Positions 55,175 through 63,128 of a stretch of 64,000 bases of DNA are shown piece after piece. Every line of letters begins with the position of its first letter. Position 1 is the first letter of the stretch. The notes beneath the pieces were generated by a model, which worked only from the letters and a program-made list of their open reading frames with translations, searched no databases and was not told where the DNA came from. The stretch covers positions 248,001 to 312,000 of the forward strand of contig NZ_RWKI01000005.1 of NCBI RefSeq assembly GCF_003984645.1, in the 5' to 3' direction. Source of the stretch: Variovorax sp. MHTC-1 (lineage in GTDB: Bacteria; Pseudomonadota; Gammaproteobacteria; Burkholderiales; Burkholderiaceae_C). The translations under genes and the position numbers were made by a program.

Positions 55175-56635
55175 ATGATTTCACGCGAACCCACCATCGA
55201 GCGCCTCGCCACGGCGCAGCAGCTCCTGCTCACGCCCTTCGGCCTCGACGAGTCGCACCTGTCGCGTGCCCTGGCCGAAATCACCGCCCACAAGGTGGAC
55301 GACGCCGATCTCTACTTCCAGTACACGCGCAGCGAGGGCTGGAGCCTGGAGGAAGGCATCGTCAAGACCGGCAGCTTCAGCATCGACCAGGGTGTCGGCG
55401 TTCGCGCGGTCAGCGGCGAGAAGACCGCGTTCGCCTATTCGGACGACATCTCCGAAGCCTCGCTGCTCGATGCGGCCCGCACGGTGCGCACCATTTCAGC
55501 CGCCGGGCGCAATGGACGAGTGAAGGCCCCGGTGCGCAAGGTCGCGACCAGCCGTTCGCTCTACGGAGGCGTGGACCCGATCTCGACGCTCGACAGCACT
55601 GCCAAGGTCGAGCTGCTCGGCAAGGTCGAGAAGCTGGCGCGTTCGAGGGATCCGCGGGTGGCGCAGGTCATGGCCGGCCTCGCGAGCGAGTACGACGTGG
55701 TGCTGGTCGCGCGCGCCGACGGCACGCTGGCGGCCGACGTGCGGCCGCTGGTGCGGCTGTCGGTCACGGTGATCGCCGAGCAGAACGGCCGACGCGAGAT
55801 GGGCTCTGGCGGCGGCGGCGGCCGCTTCGGCCTCGCCTACTTCGACGATGCGCAGATTGCCGAGTACGTCGACCAGGCCGTCCAGCAGGCGCTCACCAAT
55901 CTGGAATCGCGTCCCGCGCCGGCCGGCGAGATGACCGTGGTGCTCGGCCCGGGCTGGCCCGGCATCCTGTTGCACGAGGCCATCGGCCACGGACTTGAAG
56001 GCGACTTCAACCGCAAGGGCTCGAGCGCCTTCTCGGGCCGCATCGGCGAGCGCGTGGCGGCCAAGGGCGTGACCGTGCTGGACGACGGCACCATCGCCGA
56101 TCGCCGCGGCTCGCTCAACGTCGACGACGAAGGCAACGCGACGCAGCGCAACGTGCTGATCGAAGACGGCATCCTGAAAGGCTACATCCAGGACTCGCTC
56201 AACGCGCGCCTGATGAAGGTTCCGCCCACCGGCAACGGCCGCCGCGAGAGCTACGCGCATGTGCCGATGCCGCGCATGACCAATACCTACATGTTGGGCG
56301 GCGACCGGGTACCGGAAGAAATCGTCGCCAGCATCAAGAAGGGCCTCTATGCCACCAACTTCGGCGGCGGCCAGGTCGACATCACGAGCGGCAAGTTCGT
56401 GTTCTCGGCCAGCGAGGCCTACTGGGTGGAGAACGGCAAGATCCAGTATCCGGTGAAGGGCGCGACCCTGGTCGGCAACGGCCCCGATGCGCTGACGCGC
56501 GTGACGATGATCGGCAACGACATGGCGCTCGATTCGGGCGTCGGCACCTGCGGCAAGGAAGGCCAGAGCGTGCCGGTCGGCGTGGGCCAGCCCACGCTGC
56601 GCATCGACGGCCTGACAGTCGGCGGCACCGCCTGA
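55175..56635 (+). CDS. tldD: metalloprotease TldD
   Basis: 486 residues from the ATG at 55175 (a TTG immediately before is also in frame). Zinc site HEAIGHGLEGD (about residue 267), DDADLYFQYTRSEGW at the N-terminus, and GVTVLDDGTIADRRGSLNVDDEG, TNTYMLGGD. With TldE (PmbA, not in the window) it degrades unfolded peptides and matures microcin-like peptides and CcdA antitoxin in E. coli. Confidence 0.95.
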   Translation: MISREPTIERLATAQQLLLTPFGLDESHLSRALAEITAHKVDDADLYFQYTRSEGWSLEEGIVKTGSFSIDQGVGVRAVSGEKTAFAYSDDISEASLLDAARTVRTISAAGRNGRVKAPVRKVATSRSLYGGVDPISTLDSTAKVELLGKVEKLARSRDPRVAQVMAGLASEYDVVLVARADGTLAADVRPLVRLSVTVIAEQNGRREMGSGGGGGRFGLAYFDDAQIAEYVDQAVQQALTNLESRPAPAGEMTVVLGPGWPGILLHEAIGHGLEGDFNRKGSSAFSGRIGERVAAKGVTVLDDGTIADRRGSLNVDDEGNATQRNVLIEDGILKGYIQDSLNARLMKVPPTGNGRRESYAHVPMPRMTNTYMLGGDRVPEEIVASIKKGLYATNFGGGQVDITSGKFVFSASEAYWVENGKIQYPVKGATLVGNGPDALTRVTMIGNDMALDSGVGTCGKEGQSVPVGVGQPTLRIDGLTVGGTA

Positions 56636-56671
56636 CGCCCGCAAACAACAGCCCGGCCCAAAACCCTGTGC

Positions 56672-56677
56672 TACATT
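56672..56677 (+). promoter_or_regulatory. -10 TACATT before the aroG leader peptide
   Basis: TACATT lies 8 bases before the leader-peptide ATG (56686), so transcription should begin at or just before that ATG. Confidence 0.5.
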
Positions 56678-56685
56678 CGGCCCCT

Positions 56686-56760
56686 ATGTCTTCGCGCGTC
56701 GCGTTTTTCTTTTCGTACTTTTGGTTCCCGGTTTCCGGCGGACGAGAGGCGAGCGCGTAA
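56686..56760 (+). CDS. 24-residue aromatic-rich leader peptide of the aroG attenuator
   Basis: ATG to TAA encodes 24 residues: MSSRVA, then the stretch FFFSYFWF, then PVSGGREASA. Seven of eight consecutive codons (56704-56727) specify Phe (five), Tyr (one) or Trp (one). The peptide lies between the tldD stop and aroG and is directly followed by a strong intrinsic terminator. A stalled ribosome at the aromatic codons would leave the CCGGCGG segment (56735-56741) free. It is analogous to PheL/TrpL leaders; regulation by Phe supply is inferred. Confidence 0.85.
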   Translation: MSSRVAFFFSYFWFPVSGGREASA

Positions 56761-56792
56761 AGCACACAGAAACACCCTCCCAAAACCGCCGG
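56735..56792 (+). promoter_or_regulatory. antiterminator pairing of the aroG attenuator
   Basis: CCGGCGG at 56735-56741 (within the leader codons for VSGG) is fully complementary to CCGCCGG at 56786-56792, the 5' arm of the terminator. Formation of this alternative hairpin would prevent termination. A ribosome reaching the TAA at 56760 would cover the upstream arm. Confidence 0.65.
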
Positions 56793-56817
56793 CGCCTCGA
56801 GCCCCGGCGGTTTTTTT
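56782..56817 (+). terminator. intrinsic terminator of the aroG attenuator
   Basis: AAAACCGCCGG and CCGGCGGTTTT flank an 11-base loop and run into seven T residues (56811-56817). It is the clearest Rho-independent terminator in the window, placed after the leader peptide and 36 bases before the aroG start. Confidence 0.9.
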
Positions 56818-56852
56818 ATGCCCCGATGATTTTCAAAGTGAAGGAAGAAGCG

Positions 56853-57971
56853 ATGAGCACGAGCACTGCCCCGGCCACCGAGAACTGGTATGCGAGCGTC
56901 GAGAAAACCAGCCGAACCGACGACGAACGCATCAAGGACATCACCGTGCTGCCCCCTCCCGAACATCTGATCCGCTTCTTCCCGATCCGCGGCACGCCGG
57001 TCGAATCGCTGATCACGGGTACCCGCCGCACCATCCACAACATCATGGCTGGCAAGGATGACCGGCTGCTGGTCGTGATGGGGCCGTGCTCCATCCACGA
57101 CCCGGCTGCCGCGCTCGACTACGCACGGCGCCTGAAGGCCGAGCGCGAAAAATACGCCGGCACGCTGGAGATCGTGATGCGGGTCTACTTCGAGAAGCCG
57201 CGCACGACGGTCGGCTGGAAGGGGCTCATCAACGACCCCTACCTCGACGAGAGCTTCCGCATCGACGAAGGCCTGCGCATCGCGCGTCAGCTGCTCATCG
57301 ACATCAACCGGCTGGGGCTGCCGGCGGGCAGCGAATTCCTCGACGTGATCTCGCCGCAGTACATCGGCGACCTGATTTCCTGGGGCGCGATCGGCGCCCG
57401 CACCACCGAGAGCCAGGTGCATCGCGAGCTGGCTTCGGGCCTGTCGGCTCCGATCGGCTTCAAGAACGGCACCGATGGCAACATCCGCATCGCGACCGAC
57501 GCCATCCAGGCGGCGGCGCGCGGCCACCACTTCCTCTCGGTGCACAAGAACGGGCAGGTGGCGATCGTGCAGACCAACGGCAACAAGGACTGCCACGTGA
57601 TCCTGCGCGGCGGCAAGGCGCCCAACTACGACGCCGCGAGCGTGGCCGCCGCCTGCCAGGACCTCGAAGCCGCCAAGCTGCCGCCGACGCTGATGATCGA
57701 CTGCAGCCATGCCAACAGCAGCAAGCAGCACCAGAAGCAGATCGACGTCGCCATGGACATCGCCGCGCAGATCACGGGCGGCGGCAAGAGCGTGTTCGGC
57801 GTCATGGTCGAGAGCCACCTGAGCGCGGGCGCCCAGAAGTTCAGCGCCGGCAAGGACCGCGTGGTCGATCTGGAATATGGCAAGAGCATCACCGATGCCT
57901 GCCTGGGCTGGGACGATTCAGTCCGGGTGCTGGAGCTGCTGTCGCGGGCCGTCAAGCACCGCCGGGGTTGA
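56853..57971 (+). CDS. aroG: 3-deoxy-7-phosphoheptulonate (DAHP) synthase, class I, AroG type
   Basis: 372 residues from the ATG at 56853 with AAGGAA upstream; an in-frame ATG 27 bases earlier lacks a ribosome-binding site. TIM barrel: IMAGKDDRLLVVMGPCSIHDP, MRVYFEKPRTTVGWKG, GAIGARTTESQVHRE, KNGTDGNI, DCSHANSSKQ, MVESHL. It condenses PEP and erythrose 4-phosphate, the first step of aromatic amino acid synthesis. Placement behind a Phe-rich attenuator supports the Phe-responsive isozyme. The 3' end is 3 bases from the convergent cupin gene. Confidence 0.94.
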   Translation: MSTSTAPATENWYASVEKTSRTDDERIKDITVLPPPEHLIRFFPIRGTPVESLITGTRRTIHNIMAGKDDRLLVVMGPCSIHDPAAALDYARRLKAEREKYAGTLEIVMRVYFEKPRTTVGWKGLINDPYLDESFRIDEGLRIARQLLIDINRLGLPAGSEFLDVISPQYIGDLISWGAIGARTTESQVHRELASGLSAPIGFKNGTDGNIRIATDAIQAAARGHHFLSVHKNGQVAIVQTNGNKDCHVILRGGKAPNYDAASVAAACQDLEAAKLPPTLMIDCSHANSSKQHQKQIDVAMDIAAQITGGGKSVFGVMVESHLSAGAQKFSAGKDRVVDLEYGKSITDACLGWDDSVRVLELLSRAVKHRRG

Positions 57972-57974
57972 AGC

Positions 57975-58475
57975 TCAGATCAGCTTCGCCAGCTCCGGCC
58001 AGTGATGGCGCATCTGCGAAGCTTCGTCGCCGTCGGGCTGCATGAACGAGAAATCGTTGAAGTCGAAGCCGGGCCCCACGGTGCAGTTGACCAGGGTGTA
58101 GTCGGCGCTCCCTGGGCTCACCAGGGGCCTTGCCGCCTGCCAGCGGCCTGCCGTGACGGTGTGCTGGGGATGCGTGCCATGCACGTCGACGGGGCCGAGC
58201 CGGATGTAAGCGGGCGGTGTTCGCAAGGCCGCGTCGCTGGTCCATAGCGCCAGCGGTGCGCCTTCGAGATGGACCCAGACTTCGTCGGACAGCACGCGGT
58301 GCCAGCGCGAATGCTGATGCGCCTGGAGCAGGAAATAGATGGTGGTGAGCGCTCGCCGGGCAGGCCGCCCGTCGGCCGGCGCCACCTGCGCGCTCGAGCG
58401 GAACACCTCGCGAAACCAGCCGCCCTCGGGATGAGGCTGCAGATTCAGGGTGTCGATGAGCTCCTGTGCGCGCAT
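57975..58475 (-). CDS. DUF985 cupin-fold protein
   Basis: 166 residues from the ATG at 58475; the frame runs 13 codons further upstream but through the promoter. QPHPEGGWFREVFRS, TIYFLLQAHQHSRWHRV, DEVWVHLEGAPL, GPGFDFNDFSFMQ match the RmlC-like DUF985 family of unknown function. -10 CAAAAT lies six bases before the ATG. Confidence 0.87.
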   Translation of the reverse strand: MRAQELIDTLNLQPHPEGGWFREVFRSSAQVAPADGRPARRALTTIYFLLQAHQHSRWHRVLSDEVWVHLEGAPLALWTSDAALRTPPAYIRLGPVDVHGTHPQHTVTAGRWQAARPLVSPGSADYTLVNCTVGPGFDFNDFSFMQPDGDEASQMRHHWPELAKLI

Positions 58476-58479
58476 GGGC

Positions 58480-59973
58480 CTATTTTGCCGCGCCTGTCGC
58501 GCGCAAGGCGGCAAGAAGCTTCTCGTGGACGCCGCCGAAACCGCCGTTGCTCATGCAGACGATGTGATCGCCCGGCCGCGCTGCTGCAGCGATCTGCGCC
58601 ACCAGCGGCTCGACCGCGCCGGCCACCTGCGCCCGGGCGCCCATCGGCGCGAGCGCGGCAGCAGCGTCCCATTCCAGCCCGCCGCTGTGGCAGAAGGCGA
58701 GGTCGGCCGCTTCCAGGCACCACGGCAGCTGGGCTGCCATGGTGCCCAGCTTCATGGTGTTGCTGCGCGGCTCGAAGGCGGCCAGGATGCGCTCGCCCTG
58801 GTGACCGTCGGCGTCGAGCTTCTTCCGCAGGCCGTCGAGCGTGGTGCGGATCGCCGTCGGGTGGTGCGCGAAGTCGTCGTAGACCGTGATCGCTGCGCCG
58901 TCGCGCGTGATTGTGCCGCGCAGCTCCATGCGGCGGCGCACATTGCGGAAGCTCGCCAGGAAGCCGGCCGCTTCGGCGGGCGCAACGCCCACGTGCTCCG
59001 CGGCGGCGATCGCTGCGAGCGCATTCATCTGGTTGTGCAGGCCGGACAGCGCCCATTCGACGCGCCCGACCCCCTCGCCTTGGCGCAGCACGTCGAAAGC
59101 GTCGTGCGGCCCATGGGCCTGCCATTCGCCGCCGGCGCCGAAGCGGGCCAGCTCGCTCCAGCAGCCCTGGGCCAGCACGCGCTGCAGGCTCTCTTCGGTC
59201 GCGTTGACTACCACCCGTCCCGTCCCCGGCACGGTGCGAACGAGGTGGTGGAACTGCCGTTCGATCGCCGCCAAGTCGTCGAAGATATCGGCGTGGTCGA
59301 ATTCCAGATTGTTAAGGATCGCTGTGCGCGGGCGGTAATGGACGAACTTGCTGCGCTTGTCGAAGAAGGCGGTGTCGTATTCGTCCGCTTCGATCACGAA
59401 TGTGGCCCCCACGCTTGCCACTTCGTGTGCTGCGCTGCCCCTCGAGGGCGCGCTCGCTTGCTTGAGGCGGCCCGGCGCTGCGCTCGGGCGCCCCATGCTT
59501 CCCAGCCGGGCCGAGACGCCGAAGTCGAGCGGCACCCCACCCACCAGGAAACCTGGGGCCAGGCCGGCCCGTTCGAGGATCCAGGCCAGCATCGAAGTGG
59601 TGGTGGTCTTGCCGTGCGTGCCGGCGACGGCCATCACGTGGCGGCCCTGAAGCACGTGCTCTGCCAGCCATTGCGGCCCGCTGGTGTAGTTGGCGCCGGC
59701 CTCGAGGATGGCTTCCATCAGCGAGAACTTGGGCGTGCCGTCGGCGAGCCGCGCGCGGGACACCACGTTGCCGATCACGAAAATATCGGGCCGCAGCGCC
59801 ATCTGGTCGGCGCCGTAGCCCTCGATCAGCTCGATGCCGAGCGAACGCAGCTGGTCGCTCATCGGCGGGTAGACGCCGGCATCGCAGCCGGTCACCCGAT
59901 GGCCGGCTTCGCGCGCCAATGCAGCGACACCGCCCATGAAGGTGCCGCAGATGCCGAGGATGTGAATATGCAT
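58480..59973 (-). CDS. mpl: UDP-N-acetylmuramate:L-alanyl-gamma-D-glutamyl-meso-DAP ligase with repeat-derived insert
   Basis: 497 residues against about 455 in E. coli. HILGICGTFMGGVAALAREAGH, ATP site [76 protein letters not shown]. About 31 residues (158-190) between ARLG and FVIEADEYD come from a family A repeat. It recycles the murein tripeptide onto UDP-MurNAc. -10 TAGAAT lies six bases before the ATG. Confidence 0.93.
   Translation of the reverse strand: MHIHILGICGTFMGGVAALAREAGHRVTGCDAGVYPPMSDQLRSLGIELIEGYGADQMALRPDIFVIGNVVSRARLADGTPKFSLMEAILEAGANYTSGPQWLAEHVLQGRHVMAVAGTHGKTTTTSMLAWILERAGLAPGFLVGGVPLDFGVSARLGSMGRPSAAPGRLKQASAPSRGSAAHEVASVGATFVIEADEYDTAFFDKRSKFVHYRPRTAILNNLEFDHADIFDDLAAIERQFHHLVRTVPGTGRVVVNATEESLQRVLAQGCWSELARFGAGGEWQAHGPHDAFDVLRQGEGVGRVEWALSGLHNQMNALAAIAAAEHVGVAPAEAAGFLASFRNVRRRMELRGTITRDGAAITVYDDFAHHPTAIRTTLDGLRKKLDADGHQGERILAAFEPRSNTMKLGTMAAQLPWCLEAADLAFCHSGGLEWDAAAALAPMGARAQVAGAVEPLVAQIAAAARPGDHIVCMSNGGFGGVHEKLLAALRATGAAK
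58482..58487 (-). promoter_or_regulatory. -10 CAAAAT before the cupin gene
   Basis: On the minus strand CAAAAT, AGGCCC, ATG (58475). It lies inside the 3' end of mpl. Confidence 0.45.
59405..59497 (+). repeat. palindromic repeat family A in frame inside mpl
   Basis: GGCCCCCACGCTTGCCACTTCG, TGTGCTGCGCTGCCCCTCGAG, GGCGCGCTCGCTTGCTTGAGG, CGGCCCGGCGCTGCGCTCGG. It reads as the intergenic copy at 28397-28472 and runs antisense to mpl without breaking its frame. Confidence 0.85.
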
Positions 59974-59979
59974 CGGTCG

Positions 59980-59985
59980 ATTCTA
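59980..59985 (-). promoter_or_regulatory. -10 TAGAAT before mpl
   Basis: On the minus strand TAGAAT, CGACCG, ATG (59973); no ribosome-binding site. Confidence 0.5.
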
Positions 59986-60028
59986 GGGATGCAAGGCGGC
60001 CGGTCTTCTGCCGGTGCCTTACTGCGGG

Positions 60029-60034
60029 CAAAAT
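60029..60034 (+). promoter_or_regulatory. -10 CAAAAT before the 60041 gene
   Basis: CAAAAT, GGGCCG, ATG (60041); the same arrangement on the opposite strand precedes the divergent mpl gene. Confidence 0.45.
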
Positions 60035-60040
60035 GGGCCG

Positions 60041-60634
60041 ATGGACACGTCCAAGCAGGAAATTGCCGCCGCTGCGGCCCGCCTCGTCGTCGAGGAAGGG
60101 CTCGAGTACGGCCCCGCCAAGCGCCGCGCGCTGCGCGACCTGGGTCTGCCTGTGCGCACGCCGCTGCCGAACAACGACGAGATCGAGGCCGAGGTGCGGG
60201 ATTACATCCAGCTCTTTTGCGCGGACACCCAGCCCAAGGAGCTCCATGCGCTGCGCCTGCTGGCGCTCGAATGGATGGAGCGGATGGCGCAGTTCCGGCC
60301 TCACATCGGCGGCGCCGTGTGGCACGGCACGGCGACGCGCCTGTCGGACGTCTACATCCAGCTCTTCTGCGATGACCCGAAGTCCGCCGAGATCGCTCTC
60401 ATCGACCACCATGTCGACTATGAGCCGCGCATGGTTACCGGCTTCCATGGCGAGCAGGTCGAAGCCCTCAGCGTTCATGTGGCGAGCCGGGCGTTGGGCG
60501 AAGAGATCGGCGTGCATCTGCTGGTGTACGACCTCGACGATTTGCGCGGCGCACTCAAGCCCGATGCGCAGGGCCGCGTCCCGCGCGGCAACCTGGCCGC
60601 GCTCAGGCGGCTGATAGAAAAGGACAGCGGATGA
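60041..60634 (+). CDS. conserved protein of unknown function adjacent to mpl
   Basis: 197 residues. Blocks QEIAAAAARLVVEEGLEYGPAKRRALRDLG, RDYIQLFCADTQPKELHALR, GGAVWHGTATRLSDVYIQLFCDDPKSAEIALID, VEALSVHVASRALGE. It resembles Burkholderiales proteins often labelled UDP-N-acetylmuramate-alanine ligase, but no Mur-ligase motif is present, so that name is not supported. A nucleotidyltransferase-like fold is possible. It overlaps the TlpA gene by ATGA. Confidence 0.7.
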   Translation: MDTSKQEIAAAAARLVVEEGLEYGPAKRRALRDLGLPVRTPLPNNDEIEAEVRDYIQLFCADTQPKELHALRLLALEWMERMAQFRPHIGGAVWHGTATRLSDVYIQLFCDDPKSAEIALIDHHVDYEPRMVTGFHGEQVEALSVHVASRALGEEIGVHLLVYDLDDLRGALKPDAQGRVPRGNLAALRRLIEKDSG

Positions 60635-61164
60635 CTTCGAGCCCCACGCGCCGGGCCTGGCTTTATGGCGGCGTGGCCGCGGTGGCGGCCGTTGCAGGTC
60701 TGGGCGGTGCGCTATGGCATCGCGGGGGCGGGGCGCCCGGCGGAGAGCAATTGGACGCCGCATTCTGGGGGCAGCGATTCGATCGGCCGGAAGGGGGCGA
60801 GCTGATGTTCGAGAGCTTGCGCGGAAAGCCGTTGTTGCTCAACTTCTGGGCCACCTGGTGTCCGCCCTGCGTCGAAGAAATGCCCATGCTCGACGCCTTC
60901 TTTCGCGAAAATGGCGGCAACGGCTGGCAAGTTGTCGGCTTGGCAATCGATCAACCCAGCGCAGTGCGCAAGTTCCTGACCAAGACGCCGGTCAGCTATC
61001 CAATCGGCCTGGCCGGCTTGCAAGGCACGGAACTCGTCAAGAATCTGGGCAACACAGCGGGCGGCCTGCCCTTCACTTTGGTTCTCGATGCCGGTGGCGC
61101 AGTTACCGCGCGTAAAATAGGCAAGCTCGAGCTACGTGATCTCCAGGCATGGCGACGGGCCTAG
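60631..61164 (+). CDS. TlpA/ResA-family thiol-disulfide oxidoreductase
   Basis: 177 residues. A twin-arginine-like start (PTRRAWLYGGVAAVAAVAGL) serving as signal anchor, a thioredoxin fold with the WCPPC active site (C77, C80) and the cis-proline segment GGLPFTLVLD. A periplasmic or membrane-tethered reductant, for example in cytochrome c maturation. Codon use and AT content are ordinary. Start overlaps the upstream stop by ATGA. Confidence 0.88.
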   Translation: MTSSPTRRAWLYGGVAAVAAVAGLGGALWHRGGGAPGGEQLDAAFWGQRFDRPEGGELMFESLRGKPLLLNFWATWCPPCVEEMPMLDAFFRENGGNGWQVVGLAIDQPSAVRKFLTKTPVSYPIGLAGLQGTELVKNLGNTAGGLPFTLVLDAGGAVTARKIGKLELRDLQAWRRA

Positions 61165-61172
61165 TTCAAGGC

Positions 61173-61289
61173 TAGAATGCGCTCCCTCAATCGGGAGGTT
61201 GAAGGCGGAACGCCGAAGTACATCGATTTTCACCGATTTTCAGGCGAGTTAAATCCCAAATAAGCCGGTAAAGCCGGCGCTGGAGTCCC
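61173..61289 (+). promoter_or_regulatory. accBC promoter and leader
   Basis: TAGAAT (61173-61178) gives a leader of about 105 bases. It holds CTCCC-TCAATC-GGGAG, GGCG-GAA-CGCC and GCCGG-TAAA-GCCGGC small hairpins and the direct repeat CGATTTTCA twice at 10-bp spacing (61224-61232, 61234-61242). GGAG precedes the accB ATG. Confidence 0.5.
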
Positions 61290-61760
61290 ATGGATCTGCG
61301 CAAGCTCAAGACACTGATCGATCTGGTGTCCGAATCGAATATTTCCGAGCTGGAAATCACCGAGACCGAAGGCAAGGTCCGCATCGTCAAGGGCGGCGTG
61401 GCCGCCCCCGTTCAATATGTTCAAACCGTCGCCGCCCCGGCCGCCCCGGCCGTCGGCACTGCGGCACCGGCAGGCGCGATCGCCGCGCCCGCCGCCCCGG
61501 CGCCGGCCGTCGAAGCCGCACCGGTCGGCCACGCCATCAAGTCGCCGATGGTCGGCACCTTCTATCGTTCCTCGAGCCCCGGGGCGCCGGCATTCGTCGA
61601 GATCGGCAGCCAGGTCAAGGAAGGCGACACGGTCTGCATCATCGAGGCGATGAAGATCCTCAACGAGATCGAGGCCGACAAGGCCGGCACCATCACACAG
61701 ATCCTCGGCGAAAACGGTCAGGCGGTCGAATACGGCCAGCCGCTGTTCATCATCGAGTGA
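61290..61760 (+). CDS. accB: biotin carboxyl carrier protein of acetyl-CoA carboxylase
   Basis: 156 residues. The N-terminal region is [20 protein letters not shown], an Ala/Pro hinge (about 45-80), and the biotinyl domain with biotinylated K122 in [12 protein letters not shown]. It carries carboxybiotin between AccC and AccAD in fatty acid initiation. accC follows after 2 bases. Confidence 0.96.
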   Translation: MDLRKLKTLIDLVSESNISELEITETEGKVRIVKGGVAAPVQYVQTVAAPAAPAVGTAAPAGAIAAPAAPAPAVEAAPVGHAIKSPMVGTFYRSSSPGAPAFVEIGSQVKEGDTVCIIEAMKILNEIEADKAGTITQILGENGQAVEYGQPLFIIE

Positions 61761-61762
61761 CC

Positions 61763-63112
61763 ATGTTCAAGAAGATACTGGTCGCCAACCGCGGCGAAAT
61801 CGCGCTGCGCATCCAGCGCGCTTGCAGCGAGTTGGGTATCAAGGCCGTGATGGTCTATTCCGAGGCCGATCGCGATGCCAAATATGTGAAGCTGGCCGAG
61901 GAGGCGGTTTGCATCGGCCCGGCCCCTTCCTCGCAAAGCTATCTGAACATGCCGGCGATCATCTCGGCGGCCGAAGTGACAGACTCCGAGGCGATCCATC
62001 CGGGCTACGGCTTCCTGAGCGAAAACGCCAACTTCGCCGAGCGCGTGGAACAAAGCGGTTTTCAGTTCATCGGTCCCACGCCCGAGTCGATCCGCATCAT
62101 GGGCGACAAGGTGTCGGCCAAGCAGGCGATGATCAAGGCCGGCGTGCCGTGCGTGCCCGGCTCGGAGGGCGAACTGTCGGACGACCCCGCCACCAACAAG
62201 CGCATCGCCCGGGCGATCGGCTATCCGGTCATCATCAAGGCCGCAGGCGGTGGCGGCGGGCGCGGCATGCGCGTGGTGCACACCGAGGCGGCGCTGGTCA
62301 ATGCGATCCAGATGACCAAGGCGGAAGCCGGCGCGGCCTTCAACAATCCGTCGGTCTATATGGAGAAGTTTCTCCAGAACCCGCGCCACATCGAGATCCA
62401 GATCCTCGCCGACAAGCACAAGAACGCGGTCTACCTGGGCGAGCGCGACTGCTCGATGCAGCGGCGCCACCAGAAGGTGATCGAGGAATCGCCCGCACCG
62501 GGCGTCCCGCGCAAGTTGATCGAGAAGATCGGCGAGCGCTGCGCGGCCGCCTGCAAGAAGATCGGCTACCGCGGCGCCGGAACCTTCGAATTCCTCTACG
62601 AGAACGGCGAGTTCTATTTCATCGAGATGAACACGCGCGTGCAGGTGGAGCATCCGGTCACCGAATTCACGACCGGCATCGACATCGTGAAGACGCAGAT
62701 CATGGTCGCCGCCGGCGAGAAGCTGCCGTTCACGCAGCGCCAGATCGAGATGCGCGGCCACTCGATCGAGTGCCGCATCAACGCCGAAGACGCCTACAAG
62801 TTCACGCCCTCGCCGGGCCGCATCACGATGTGGCATCCGCCGGGCGGGCCGGGGGTGCGCGTGGATTCGCACGTCTACACCAACTACTTCGTGCCGCCGA
62901 ACTACGACTCGATGGTCGGCAAGATCATCGTGCACGGCGATACCCGCGACCAGGCCTTGGCGCGCATGCGCACTGCGTTGAGCGAAACGGTGATCGAGGG
63001 TATTCAAACCAACATCCCGCTGCACCGCGAGTTGATGGTCGATGCCAAGTTCATGAGCGGCGGCACCAATATCCACTACCTCGAAGAGTGGCTCGCGGCC
63101 CACAAGCGCTGA
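61763..63112 (+). CDS. accC: biotin carboxylase subunit of acetyl-CoA carboxylase
   Basis: 449 residues from the ATG at 61763; a GTG two codons earlier overlaps the accB stop but the family starts [45 protein letters not shown] glycine-rich loop, [38 protein letters not shown]-grasp carboxylation of biotin on AccB. Confidence 0.97.
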   Translation: MFKKILVANRGEIALRIQRACSELGIKAVMVYSEADRDAKYVKLAEEAVCIGPAPSSQSYLNMPAIISAAEVTDSEAIHPGYGFLSENANFAERVEQSGFQFIGPTPESIRIMGDKVSAKQAMIKAGVPCVPGSEGELSDDPATNKRIARAIGYPVIIKAAGGGGGRGMRVVHTEAALVNAIQMTKAEAGAAFNNPSVYMEKFLQNPRHIEIQILADKHKNAVYLGERDCSMQRRHQKVIEESPAPGVPRKLIEKIGERCAAACKKIGYRGAGTFEFLYENGEFYFIEMNTRVQVEHPVTEFTTGIDIVKTQIMVAAGEKLPFTQRQIEMRGHSIECRINAEDAYKFTPSPGRITMWHPPGGPGVRVDSHVYTNYFVPPNYDSMVGKIIVHGDTRDQALARMRTALSETVIEGIQTNIPLHRELMVDAKFMSGGTNIHYLEEWLAAHKR

Positions 63113-63128
63113 GCGGGACCGCAGCACC

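Noticed and set aside
60041-60634. UDP-N-acetylmuramate-alanine ligase annotation for the gene next to mpl
   Set aside because: No Mur-ligase ATP loop or ligase signature is present; the name probably spread by proximity to mpl.
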